DNA of 49,509 nucleotides from Lachnospiraceae bacterium (lineage in GTDB: Bacteria; Bacillota; Clostridia; Lachnospirales; Lachnospiraceae), in assembly GCA_024698075.1 (NCBI GenBank), contig JAILRP010000019.1, positions 1 through 49,509 on the forward strand, given 5' to 3'. How positions within the stretch are numbered: the stretch's first letter is position 1; every line of letters begins with the position of its first letter. The position numbers and the translations under genes are program-made. The notes beneath the pieces were generated by a model, which searched no databases, had not been told where the DNA came from, and was given only the letters and a program-made list of their open reading frames with translations. Below, piece by piece: positions 1-7,963 of this stretch.

Positions 1-263
1 AGGGTGATGAAGAGTTTGCCAAAAACAGCTTTGTTATGAAGAAGGGCTTGTCATTCCCCGGATGGGATAAATGGAAAGAGATCAACAAAGAAGGCCTGGA
101 GGTCGAAGTGTATCTTGAAAAAAAGGGAGACTGTGTGATGATCAGGACGGATAATCTCGGGATAGCCATTGAGAACATGACGACCGTTATGGATGATAAA
201 CACAAGGTGTATGTTGCTCTTTCGGGAGATCAGGTAGCACTTACCGACATCAGGATCAATTAG
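1..263 (+). CDS. C-terminal fragment of an unidentified protein (5' end outside the window)
   Basis: The reading frame is open from the window edge (first full codon at base 3) to a TAG at 261-263, so this is the tail of a longer gene and the internal ATG at 36 need not be a start. The visible 86 residues alternate polar and hydrophobic residues (for example the stretch ending VYVALSGDQVALTDIRIN), which suggests a beta-rich terminal domain. No transmembrane segment or catalytic motif is visible. I do not recognise the family. The next gene is a decayed Rpn-type gene starting about 70 bases downstream. Confidence 0.55.
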   Translation, partial: GDEEFAKNSFVMKKGLSFPGWDKWKEINKEGLEVEVYLEKKGDCVMIRTDNLGIAIENMTTVMDDKHKVYVALSGDQVALTDIRIN

Positions 264-336
264 AGTTCGTATAATGAACAGTCAGGGCCATATTTGGTTT
301 ACATAACTAATATTCTAATCAGAACCCGGTCAGAGG

Positions 337-1023
337 ATGCGTATTCAAGATCACTCCCGCCAGGTCCACTTTCTGATATTGTTTCAAATGCGGCCGCTGA
401 TCTATTTTGCATTGTATGTGACCCCGCTGGCAAAGAGGAGCAACATATACGGCACCAGGCTGGTACATGTCCCGACGCCCTATTTTGCCGTATTCTTCAA
501 TGGGGCCGAGGACAGGCCCGAACGTGAGACAATGAAGCTCTCGGCAGCTTTTTCAAAACCGACGGACGAGCCGGAACTTGAGCTTATATGCACTGTTTAT
601 AACATCAATCCCGGAAAAGACAGCAGGCTGCTCGGCAGGTGCAGGGTCCTCGAAGAGTACACCGAGTTTGTCGAGACCGTCAGGAGATATGAAAGAGAAG
701 GCGAAGAAGAGCCCATCGATAAAGCGATTGAGCACTGCATAAGAAACCATATCCTGGAAAAGTACCTGAAGGAACACAGAGCGGAGGTGAAGCGAAACAT
801 GACTATCGACATGTCTTTTGAGAGGCGGGAGGAGTTTATCCGTGAAGAAGGAAGAGAAGAAGGAAGAGTATCCCTGATCCAGAAAAAGGTGAAGAAATCC
901 AAGGCTCTTGATACCATTGCGGACGAACTTGAAACAACAGCTGACGAGATCAGGCCGTTATATGATGCAGTCATCGGGCATCCGGATGTGACCAATCCAA
1001 AGAAGATCCTCGAACTTCTGTGA
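337..1023 (+). pseudogene. Decayed Rpn-family (PD-(D/E)XK nuclease/putative transposase) gene, 5' part lost
   Basis: From about residue 38 the product reads like the C-terminal two thirds of Rpn-family recombination-promoting nuclease/putative transposase proteins common in Lachnospiraceae: RLVHVPTPYFAVFFNGAED, then PELELICTVYNINPG, an Arg/Glu-rich helix (REEGREEGR) and a C-terminal segment. The N-terminal nuclease half with its catalytic Asp/Glu/Lys residues is missing, and the 73 bases upstream cannot encode it. Just before the homologous part, another frame (bases about 363-377) reads ARSTF, resembling the QSTxN segment that normally precedes NMPLR in this family; here QMRPL occurs in the first frame. 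This suggests a frameshift plus 5' deletion. No good ribosome binding site precedes the ATG at 337. Family assignment is fairly firm; pseudogene status is inferred. Confidence 0.6.
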
Positions 1024-1064
1024 ACCATGGCCTGTCAGTGGCATATTTTGACTGAAACAGTAAA

Positions 1065-1100
1065 AAAAGGACAGTTAAGTTTACGCTGTCCTTTTCTTTT
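1065..1100 (+). terminator. Rho-independent terminator after the Rpn remnant
   Basis: AAAAGGACAG (1065-1074) pairs with CTGTCCTTTT (1086-1095) across an 11-base loop, followed by a T-rich run (CTTTTG). It would end transcription from the upstream remnant. Confidence 0.7.
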
Positions 1101-1173
1101 GTTTTATAGTGTGCTCTCCGAGTAGCCGAAGGTTGTTCAGAAACGACGTAAACAGGCGCATTCAGGGGATGTG

Positions 1174-1226
1174 TCCACTTTTCTTGACTGGTACATTTTT
1201 CGCGTCTACTTTTCTTGACTGGTACA
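1174..1226. repeat. Two 22-bp direct repeats, likely relic of an insertion-sequence end
   Basis: Bases 1174-1195 and 1205-1226 are the same 22-mer with one mismatch (TCCACTTTTC... against TCTACTTTTC...), both ending TTGACTGGTACA and offset by 31 bp. Multiple transposase-binding repeats near a terminus are typical of IS21-family elements. No transposase gene or partner end is visible, so a solo end or excision scar is inferred. The rest of the 1101-1240 gap shows no gene. Confidence 0.5.
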
Positions 1227-1241
1227 ATTAGCGAGCAAACA

Positions 1242-1317
1242 AACGGGGATTCGGGGAAAATTATGCATTATATGAACGGGGATTAGAGCACAGCTCATAT
1301 TTACACGAATGGGGATT
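1242..1317. repeat. Three AAYGGGGATT repeats at exact 33-bp spacing
   Basis: AACGGGGATT at 1242-1251 and 1275-1284, and AATGGGGATT at 1308-1317, are each offset by exactly 33 bp (about three helical turns). The last copy lies between the -35 and -10 boxes of the promoter of the following ATPase gene, so the array is well placed to be an operator. The sequence between copies is not conserved. Confidence 0.65.
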
Positions 1318-1328
1318 TGCGTTATAAT
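1300..1328 (+). promoter_or_regulatory. Sigma-A-type promoter of the AAA/DUF4143 ATPase gene
   Basis: TTTACA (1300-1305), a 17-bp spacer and a perfect TATAAT (1323-1328). The spacer contains the third copy of the 33-bp-phased repeat. The ribosome binding site AAAGGTGG (1337-1344) and ATG (1353) follow. Confidence 0.75.
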
Positions 1329-1352
1329 CACCTTTGAAAGGTGGTTCTAAGC

Positions 1353-2747
1353 ATGGAAAAACCTGTATTTGAAAGAAAAATCTATAGCGAGATCCTTGAG
1401 TGGAAGGAAAATCGAAGTAATAAATTCGCTTTGCTGATCAAGGGAGCAAGACGAGTCGGTAAATCCACAATAGCGGAAGAATTTGCAAAAAGAGAGTTTA
1501 AATCATATATCATTATCGATTTTGCCCACACCGATAAGGCAATCAAAGATTTATTTGATGACACTTATGATCTTGATTTCTTCTTTTTGCAGCTGCAGCA
1601 GCTGACAGGAACCAGATTATATGAGAATGAGTCAGTGATCATCTTTGACGAAGTTCAATTACTTCCTAAAGCAAGGCAGGCAATTAAATACCTTGTTGCT
1701 GATGGTAGATATAAGTATATCGAAACCGGTTCACTTATATCGATCAAAAAGAACACGAAGGATATTTTAATACCGAGCGAAGAGCACAAAATATCTATGT
1801 ATCCCATGGATTTTGAGGAGTTTCTGTGGGCGATAGGTGACAGGATTTCTGCCGGGACGATCAAAATGCTTTTGGAGAAAAAGAGACCGGCGGGAAATGC
1901 AATTCATAGGAATCTTATGCGGACGTTCAGGCTGTATATGCTTATCGGAGGAATGCCGCAGGCTGTAGAGACATATTTAGAGCATAATAACCTGCAGGCT
2001 GTAGATGAGACCAAAAGGGACATAGTAGATCTTTACGAAGAGGATTTTACTAAGATTGATGTCTCCGGACTGGCCAGTGATATATATAATGCTATACCTG
2101 CAAATCTGAGCGGTAATGCATCGCGGTATGTTTTATCAAGTGCGAGAGAAGGCACGCGTTCGGGAAAGGTTCGTGATCTGCTGCCGGATATGCTTTCTTC
2201 CTGCACGGTTAATATAGCATATCATGCCAATAATCCCGGAGTCGGAATGGCACTGGAAAAGGATGCAGGCAGATATAAATTATTTACATCCGATGTCGGA
2301 TTGTTTGTGACGCTGGCGTTCCGGGACAAGGATTATACCGAGAATACAATTTATAATAAACTGCTTTCGGATAAACTGGAAGCCAATTTAGGTTATGTCT
2401 ATGAAAATGTCGTTGCCCAGATGCTGGTTGCAAAGGGGAATAACCTATTCTATTACACGATGGAGAGTGATTCCTCTAATCATTTGTATGAAATAGATTT
2501 TCTGACATCTGTGGGGAACAAGATATGTCCTATGGAGGTGAAGTCGGGAAATTACAGGGGACACAAGTCATTGGATATGTTTTGTGAAAAGTTTAGCAGC
2601 CGAATAGGCGAAAGATATGTTGTACATACGAAAGATTACAAGCGGGAAAATGGAATTAACTATATTCCGGTATATATGGTGCCGTTTCTATATCCAACCG
2701 AATTAAGGCACAGCAGGGGATATGAAAGAATAGCAGGGAAAGAATGA
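1353..2747 (+). CDS. AAA_14 / DUF4143 family ATPase
   Basis: A 464-residue P-loop ATPase of the widespread AAA_14 plus DUF4143 architecture, whose cellular role is not established. The Walker A motif GARRVGKST is at residues 31-39, Walker B VIIFDE at 95-100 and an ETGS sensor-like motif at 124-127. The C-terminal DUF4143 part carries a PD-(D/E)XK-like signature (EIDF near 380-383 and EVKSG at 395-399), so a nuclease-like fold is likely. I chose ATG 1353 over GTG 1341 because AAAGGTGG (1337-1344) lies 8 bases upstream of the ATG and overlaps the GTG. The promoter and three phased repeats lie immediately upstream. The small membrane protein gene begins one base after the stop, so the two are probably co-transcribed. 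Such genes are often found in accessory regions, as here. Confidence 0.85.
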   Translation: MEKPVFERKIYSEILEWKENRSNKFALLIKGARRVGKSTIAEEFAKREFKSYIIIDFAHTDKAIKDLFDDTYDLDFFFLQLQQLTGTRLYENESVIIFDEVQLLPKARQAIKYLVADGRYKYIETGSLISIKKNTKDILIPSEEHKISMYPMDFEEFLWAIGDRISAGTIKMLLEKKRPAGNAIHRNLMRTFRLYMLIGGMPQAVETYLEHNNLQAVDETKRDIVDLYEEDFTKIDVSGLASDIYNAIPANLSGNASRYVLSSAREGTRSGKVRDLLPDMLSSCTVNIAYHANNPGVGMALEKDAGRYKLFTSDVGLFVTLAFRDKDYTENTIYNKLLSDKLEANLGYVYENVVAQMLVAKGNNLFYYTMESDSSNHLYEIDFLTSVGNKICPMEVKSGNYRGHKSLDMFCEKFSSRIGERYVVHTKDYKRENGINYIPVYMVPFLYPTELRHSRGYERIAGKE

Positions 2748-2748
2748 T

Positions 2749-3102
2749 ATGGATAATAAAAATCATACAAGAGCAAGGATCCTGACACTGATACCGATAA
2801 TTGTTTTTGCGGTCACTTCCGCGATCCTCGTACCGATGACGATCAGTTATCTTTCTACGGGAAGCGATGTTACTGCGGTTGCTATCATCATCGTAGGAAC
2901 TGCATGCCTGGCCATTACAACGCTGCCATGTATTGTGATGTCTGTTTTGGGGACAGTGTATGCAGCTAAGGCAAAAAAAGAAGGAAATGAAGCGTCCAGA
3001 AAATTCTTTGTGATCGGGATCGTTGAGATCGCGGTCTACAGTCTCGGCATGATATGCACGGCGGCAGCTGTCTTCATTACCGTTCTTGCCGCAGCCGGAT
3101 GA
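2749..3102 (+). CDS. Small membrane protein, three predicted TM segments
   Basis: A 117-residue hydrophobic protein with membrane segments at about residues 11-33, 41-66 and 87-113, and a short basic cytoplasmic loop (AAKAKKEGNEASRK). The ATG is separated by one base from the stop of the ATPase gene, and no separate promoter is visible, so it is probably translated from the same mRNA. Function is unknown. It resembles the many short DUF4190-like or uncharacterised membrane proteins of Clostridia, but I cannot assign a family. Confidence 0.65.
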   Translation: MDNKNHTRARILTLIPIIVFAVTSAILVPMTISYLSTGSDVTAVAIIIVGTACLAITTLPCIVMSVLGTVYAAKAKKEGNEASRKFFVIGIVEIAVYSLGMICTAAAVFITVLAAAG

Positions 3103-3130
3103 GGCTGCTTATCCTCGGGAGGTGAACAAC

Positions 3131-4315
3131 ATGCGAAAACCAATACTTACACTTATTATTTCAATGATCGGATGTGCAGCCCTTGCGGGGTGCGGCGGAC
3201 CGCAGCCGGAACCTTCCGATGCCGGGCCCGTGCAGGAAGAAACCGGTGAACAGGTTACCCCGGCCGAAACTCCGGTACCGGAAGCTCCCAAGCCGGATGA
3301 GCAGGAAACTTCCGAAAATGATGATACGGAGGCCGTCGGCCGGGAAAAAGAGGTGGAGCCTTCCGAACCCGAAGATAATTACCATACCCACATGTTTGAC
3401 TCTTTCGATGACCTGCTTTATGCGTATAAAGAAACACAGGATGGGCATTACACGGCGGATCAGATCGATCAGATATTCGGATACGGGGAACCGCTTCTCG
3501 ACCGTGGCTGGCCGGACGGGACATCATCTTATGATGTTGAATATGTTTATTTTGATGTTGACTCAAACGGCACGGATGAGATGATCATTACACTTGGCGG
3601 TGGTATCGTTGAGATATACAGTTATTTCGGTGATAAGGTGAAGCTTTTTTATCGGGCGCCGCTCGGATGTGAGGTGACACTGTACCCTGATGGGATCCTT
3701 AAACAGCATGCTCCGGATTCTTCGGAATTTCCGGGAACTGTATGGTGTTCATATGATGCGGGCCTTGGATTCTACTTTGATGATTTTGAAGAATCAAGAG
3801 GGGAGTACTATACCTTCTGCCATTATGATTTTTCCGGCCCGGAGCGGGACAGGCTTGAAGCGGAACTTCGCGAGGATCCGGACGCTCCTATTCCGGTCTG
3901 GATATATGAATGGTATGATCAACTGTCAAAGTCTGATTATGAAAAACTCCTTCCGAAGAGCCAACCCATAAAGCTTCCGGAAGGGAAGAAACTTGCCGAT
4001 GTCGCGCTTCCGGACAGTTATGTCCCTAGGTTTGAGGCAAATGAAGAAGGAACGATCCCGGAGTATTTTATATATGTAAAATCGCCGGACGGATATGCAA
4101 ACCTCCGCAGGGGCCCCGGTACCGAGTATGATGTGATATGCGAGATACCGACAGGCGAATCCCTGGAGGTATATCGTGACAGCGCCAAAGACAAAAAGGG
4201 CAAAAACTGGCTGAAAGTCGCGTACTGGAATCCGGATACACCCTCCGCATATGAAGATTCGGAAGGCCCCGGCGCATGGGAAACCGGATGGATCTCCGAA
4301 TCCCAGGTCGATTAA
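3131..4315 (+). CDS. Lipoprotein with C-terminal SH3-like domain
   Basis: A 394-residue protein. ATG 3131 follows GGGAGGTG (3118-3124) and begins a lipoprotein signal, MRKPILTLIISMIGCAALAGCGG, with lipobox LAGC; an upstream in-frame ATG (3086) lacks both. A Pro/Glu-rich spacer (about residues 22-78) leads to an uncharacterised middle region of alternating acidic and aromatic residues. The last 85 residues form a bacterial SH3 domain (YANLRRGPGTEYDVICEIPTGE), a fold usually binding peptidoglycan or envelope ligands. It is therefore likely to sit on the outer face of the membrane. The 16 bases after the stop include TGGCCCCCGGGG, a weak match to the palindromic repeats described near 42.5 and 45.4 kb. 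Confidence 0.75.
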   Translation: MRKPILTLIISMIGCAALAGCGGPQPEPSDAGPVQEETGEQVTPAETPVPEAPKPDEQETSENDDTEAVGREKEVEPSEPEDNYHTHMFDSFDDLLYAYKETQDGHYTADQIDQIFGYGEPLLDRGWPDGTSSYDVEYVYFDVDSNGTDEMIITLGGGIVEIYSYFGDKVKLFYRAPLGCEVTLYPDGILKQHAPDSSEFPGTVWCSYDAGLGFYFDDFEESRGEYYTFCHYDFSGPERDRLEAELREDPDAPIPVWIYEWYDQLSKSDYEKLLPKSQPIKLPEGKKLADVALPDSYVPRFEANEEGTIPEYFIYVKSPDGYANLRRGPGTEYDVICEIPTGESLEVYRDSAKDKKGKNWLKVAYWNPDTPSAYEDSEGPGAWETGWISESQVD

Positions 4316-4388
4316 AATGGCCCCCGGGGTTTCATCAGTATTCGCTCTGTTGTGAATGATCCTGGACAGAATTTTTGAGGAAAACGTA

Positions 4389-5615
4389 ATGATCTATGAC
4401 GTGGAATATGAAATAGCAGCACAGATATTTGTTCTTTTTATATTTGTGTATTCCTGTATCAACTACCCAATGAGAAGCAGGAAGAATATATTGTTCAGGG
4501 TTATGAGTATAATCCTGATCGTTACGCAGTCCTTCGATATATTATCTGCTTATGTCATATCCTATAAAGATATCTTTCCAAGGACCGTTAATATTCTGGT
4601 GAACACGGCATACTTCTTTTTCGGTACGATACTCTGTTATATGCTCGGTGCCTATATTGATTACCATATCATACCAGAAAACGGAAAAAAGCTCTTTTTA
4701 AAAACAAAGCTGGTATTGCTGATCATAGAGGAAATTGCAATTGCCGCAAATGCATATTTCGGTTTCTTCTTTTATATCACGGAGGACAATACATATACGC
4801 ATGGTGACTGGTTTTATGTCATGCATTTTGTATCAATCCTGTTCATAGTAATGGCAGGAATAGCCATGTTCGTAAACATAAAGATTCTCGGTAAAGCGCA
4901 GATACTGTACGGGAGCATTATCATATCACTGTATGTCCTTCCGATAATATTTCAGGTCCTGTTTTTCAAGAATGTCTTAATGATCATGTTCGGTGCTTCA
5001 CTGATCATGCTGGTCACACTGTTTTCCCTGGAAACTCCGGACTATGTAAAACTGCAGACTGCTCTCGAGGAATTGGAAAAAACAGAAGCAGAGTTAGAAA
5101 AGCTGAACATAGAGTATTACAAGCTTGCCCATTTTGATCAAATGTCGGAATTATTAAACCGTACTGCTTATGAAGAAATGGTATCGGATTTAGAAACAAA
5201 TATGCTCAAAATCAGAGAAGAAAAGGAAGTCATCATTTTTATGGCCGATTTAAATTTCCTTAAATACCTGAATGACAATTTTGGACACAATACAGGTGAC
5301 GAAGCGATCAAAAATGTTGCGCTGATGATAAAAGAAACCTTTTCAGATAAAGAAAACTGCTACCGCATCGGCGGGGATGAATTCTGTATCATCAGCATTG
5401 GGAACGATCAGGCCGAATTTGAGACCATGTACCGGAAATTCATGGATAAAGCAGCAGAAAAAAATAAAGAGGTGGATTATCCGTTTTCTGTGGCCAGTGC
5501 CTACTACGTTATCAAGGATGAGAGCATTTACGATGCAATTCATATTGTAGATAATATGATGTATGAGAATAAAGAAGAGATCAAGAAAAACCATCCCCAT
5601 TTTGCCAGAGCATAG
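4389..5615 (+). CDS. Membrane-bound diguanylate cyclase (GGDEF)
   Basis: Makes the second messenger c-di-GMP from two GTP. The 408-residue protein has about six or seven N-terminal membrane helices (residues roughly 8-220), a short coiled coil (LEELEKTEAELEKLN) and a C-terminal GGDEF domain. The active site GGDEF is intact at residues 328-332, and the metal/guanine-binding segment reads MADLNFLKYLNDNFGHNTGDE. The inhibitory RxxD I-site usually five residues before GGDEF is absent (SDKE there), so product feedback may be weak. I prefer ATG 4389, with GAGG 8 bases upstream, to ATG 4356, which has no ribosome binding site. The membrane domain probably senses an unknown signal. Confidence 0.85.
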   Translation: MIYDVEYEIAAQIFVLFIFVYSCINYPMRSRKNILFRVMSIILIVTQSFDILSAYVISYKDIFPRTVNILVNTAYFFFGTILCYMLGAYIDYHIIPENGKKLFLKTKLVLLIIEEIAIAANAYFGFFFYITEDNTYTHGDWFYVMHFVSILFIVMAGIAMFVNIKILGKAQILYGSIIISLYVLPIIFQVLFFKNVLMIMFGASLIMLVTLFSLETPDYVKLQTALEELEKTEAELEKLNIEYYKLAHFDQMSELLNRTAYEEMVSDLETNMLKIREEKEVIIFMADLNFLKYLNDNFGHNTGDEAIKNVALMIKETFSDKENCYRIGGDEFCIISIGNDQAEFETMYRKFMDKAAEKNKEVDYPFSVASAYYVIKDESIYDAIHIVDNMMYENKEEIKKNHPHFARA

Positions 5616-5641
5616 AATGGGCCATTATGAAAGGACATACT

Positions 5642-6832
5642 ATGGAAAAGTATTTTGATTTTGACAGGGTATATGACAGGAGAGGGACCAATTCCATCAA
5701 GTGGGATTTTTTTGCGGAGCGTGGGCACAGTGAGGACGAACTGCCGCTATGGGTGGCGGATATGGATTTTCGGTCCCCCGAGCCGGTGATCCGCGCCCTG
5801 GAAGAGACGGCAGGGGCAGGATTTTTCGGGTATACGCTGGCAAAATACGAGGATAAGAAGATCGTTTCGGATTACCTTTTCCGCCGTCACGGTTTTGCTC
5901 CGGATCCCGGGGATATCATATTCCTTCCGAGTGTCTGCGCTGCGCTTACAATGGCGCTGCTGGGACTTTCGAAAGAGGGGGACGGGGTTATGATCCACCA
6001 GCCCGTATATTACCCGTTTGCAAATATCGTACGGGATGTGGGAAGAAAACTTGTGATCGATCCTCTGGTGAGGGACGAAAACGGCAGGTACATAATAGAC
6101 TATGTTTCTTTCGAAAATAAGATCGTTTCCGAACAGGTAAAGTTCTATATCCTGTGCTCGCCGCATAATCCCGTGGGAAGGGTCTGGACAAAGGATGAGC
6201 TCAGAAAGATCGGAGACATCTGTCTTGCACACAAGGTGACGGTTTTCGCCGATGAGATACATGCGGATTTTGTTTATGAAGGTTCCGTATTTACGCCATT
6301 TGCTTCACTGTCGGAGGATTATCGGGAAAACTGTGTTACTTTTACTTCTCCAAGCAAGACCTTTAATATGGCCGGGCTTCAGATTGCCGAGGCCATTGTC
6401 CATGACGAGAAAAAGAGAAGAGCTGTTCTGAAGACGGCCGCCGTCTATGGATTATCTGAGCAGCCTATCATGGGGCTTGCCGCCATGAAGGCAGCCTATA
6501 GTGAATGCGATGCCTGGGTGGATGCGCTGGTATCGTATGTTTATGGGAATATCACTTTCATGGAAGGTTTTCTGAAAGAAAAGATACCGGTGCTTGAGAT
6601 GGTACATCCGGAGGGGACTTATCTTCCGTGGGTAGATTTCGGAAAACTCGGGCTTTCAAGGGATAAACTGGAGGACCTGATCCGTAACAGGGCAAAGCTC
6701 TGGCTGGATGCCGGTTACATCTTCGGGCATGGAGGAGAGGGATTCCAGCGTTTTAACGCAGCCTGCCCCCGCGAAGTCCTGAAGCAGGCATTGGAAAGAA
6801 CCCTTCAGGCTGTTATCAGTATTCCATGTTGA
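5642..6832 (+). CDS. patB: MalY/PatB family PLP-dependent C-S lyase/aminotransferase
   Basis: A fold-type I PLP enzyme of 396 residues, the usual length for cystathionine beta-lyases of the MalY/PatB type, which release thiols from cystathionine or cysteine conjugates. Motifs visible are VADMDF near the N-terminus, SPHNPVGRVW (substrate and PLP contacts), ADEIHADFVY (Asp that contacts the pyridine nitrogen) and SPSKTFNMAGL with the Schiff-base lysine. ATG 5642 is preceded by AAAGGA (5630-5635); the ATG at 5627 has no ribosome binding site. The 3' end overlaps the convergent acetyltransferase gene by 17 bases. Exact substrate cannot be read from sequence. Confidence 0.85.
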   Translation: MEKYFDFDRVYDRRGTNSIKWDFFAERGHSEDELPLWVADMDFRSPEPVIRALEETAGAGFFGYTLAKYEDKKIVSDYLFRRHGFAPDPGDIIFLPSVCAALTMALLGLSKEGDGVMIHQPVYYPFANIVRDVGRKLVIDPLVRDENGRYIIDYVSFENKIVSEQVKFYILCSPHNPVGRVWTKDELRKIGDICLAHKVTVFADEIHADFVYEGSVFTPFASLSEDYRENCVTFTSPSKTFNMAGLQIAEAIVHDEKKRRAVLKTAAVYGLSEQPIMGLAAMKAAYSECDAWVDALVSYVYGNITFMEGFLKEKIPVLEMVHPEGTYLPWVDFGKLGLSRDKLEDLIRNRAKLWLDAGYIFGHGGEGFQRFNAACPREVLKQALERTLQAVISIPC

Positions 6833-7262
6833 TCCATAGGGCATAGGCGGTCTTGTCTTTGCTGCTGAAGCCGCATTTTTCATAAAACCAGTGAGTGGCC
6901 GGGTCTTTGGAGCCGGTCATCAGCATCATCTTATAGCAGTTGTTCCGGTCGGCAATCCTGCGTGCAAAGGCCAGGCATTCGCCTGCGTATCCTTTGTTTC
7001 TGTGATCGGAATGTGTCACCACGTTCTCTATGAGCATGTACGGACGTACCGTTCTTGTCAGGTTAGGCACCACGATGCACGTACAGGAGCTTACTATCAG
7101 GCCGTCTTCCTCACATACGATAAGATGGTAGTTTTCATCGGCGAGTATCTTTTCCCATGTGCGCTCAAGCGTTTCATCACGCACCGGAACTTCCCTGTCA
7201 TGCAGATGAAGGTAAAGTTCCAGGATTTTGTCAAGATCTTCATATCTGGCTTCACGGACCAT
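6816..7262 (-). CDS. GNAT family N-acetyltransferase
   Basis: A 148-residue single-domain GNAT protein that would transfer an acetyl group from acetyl-CoA to an unknown amine. The motif A region reads IENVVTHSDHRNKGYAGECL, containing the R/HxxGYA pyrophosphate-binding signature, and the C-terminal part has the usual FYEKCGF segment. The start MVREARYEDL at 7262 has GAGG 8 bases upstream; a longer frame to 7355 adds residues unlike the family. Its promoter appears as an extended -10 (TGTTATAAT) on the minus strand at 7302-7294. The stop overlaps the lyase gene by 17 bases on the opposite strand, so the two genes converge without an intergenic terminator. Confidence 0.82.
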   Translation of the reverse strand: MVREARYEDLDKILELYLHLHDREVPVRDETLERTWEKILADENYHLIVCEEDGLIVSSCTCIVVPNLTRTVRPYMLIENVVTHSDHRNKGYAGECLAFARRIADRNNCYKMMLMTGSKDPATHWFYEKCGFSSKDKTAYALWINMEY

Positions 7263-7293
7263 AATTATTTCCTCACATTCCGTTGTTTGATTG

Positions 7294-7302
7294 ATTATAA
7301 CA
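7294..7302 (-). promoter_or_regulatory. Extended -10 promoter of the GNAT gene
   Basis: On the minus strand the bases read TGTTATAAT, a TGn extension plus perfect TATAAT. No good -35 box is present, which is usual for extended -10 promoters. The start codon lies about 32 bases downstream. Confidence 0.5.
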
Positions 7303-7373
7303 TCTGGGGGAAATATGTGAGCAGTTTTTCCGAAACCCTGGCAGGCAGGAAACATTGAGTACTCATATCCCGC

Positions 7374-7814
7374 TCATATGATTATCGTCAGGATGTTCAG
7401 TCCGAATGTGTTCTGGTAGGTCATCGACCTTGAAATGCGGCTTACAATGTGCAGTCCGATATTTCGGAAAGCAGACCCGTCATCCAAAGATAAGTCATCG
7501 TGCGCCTCAAACAGGCGGGCAGCCTCCGCAGGGTTGAAGGGAACGCCGTCATCCTTAAAGCAGATCACTCTCTCCCCGTTGATGAAGGAAACACGGATGT
7601 CTATGCTGTGCTCCTTCTTATCCTTAAACCCGTGCAGGATAATGTTGCCGGCGAGTTCTTCGGTGCAGAGGGAAGAGTAGTACATGCGCTGCCCCGTAAG
7701 GCCATGATTTTCGCAGAATGCCCACACCTTTTCCGAAAGGCTCATTACCTCATCCATGCTGTGTATGGTGATATCTATCCTGTTTTCGTCCGGACCGACA
7801 TAGTGCTGGATCAT
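7374..7814 (-). CDS. Anti-sigma/HATPase_c_2-type ATP-binding domain protein, start uncertain
   Basis: A Bergerat-fold ATPase domain of the RsbW/SpoIIAB type, with TEELAGNIILHGF (N-box), CFKDDGVPF (G1-like) and FRNIGLHIVSRI (G2-like). The nearest homologous arrangement known to me is the cytosolic C-terminal domain of larger multi-pass membrane signalling proteins in Lachnospiraceae. Here only the domain remains. The frame is open up to 7997, inside the chemoreceptor gene on the other strand, but the chemoreceptor promoter lies at 7888-7916, so the longer start is unlikely. ATG 7814 has AAGGGG only about 16 bases upstream. It could be a small functional anti-sigma factor or a 5'-truncated remnant. 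Confidence 0.55.
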   Translation of the reverse strand: MIQHYVGPDENRIDITIHSMDEVMSLSEKVWAFCENHGLTGQRMYYSSLCTEELAGNIILHGFKDKKEHSIDIRVSFINGERVICFKDDGVPFNPAEAARLFEAHDDLSLDDGSAFRNIGLHIVSRISRSMTYQNTFGLNILTIII

Positions 7815-7887
7815 GTTGTTCAGTATGAAACCCCTTAATGCGATGCAGAACTGTGAAGCCGCTCCGGGAAGGCCGTGATAAAAAGCA

Positions 7888-7916
7888 TTTACATGCTTCT
7901 GAAGGCATAGTATAGT
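7888..7916 (+). promoter_or_regulatory. Promoter of the first chemoreceptor gene
   Basis: TTTACA (7888-7893), 17-bp spacer, TATAGT (7911-7916). The ribosome binding site AAGGAG (7950-7955) and ATG (7964) follow. Confidence 0.65.
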
Positions 7917-7963
7917 AAATAATATATGGTAATCCACGTCGTGCTTTATAAGGAGAATGACCG

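Noticed and set aside
1169..1340. Complete insertion sequence
   Set aside because: No transposase gene and no second end; only a terminus-like double repeat.
5612..5630. AATGGGCCATT as another copy of the palindromic repeat
   Set aside because: Only about 10 bases match and the GAC...GTC core is missing.
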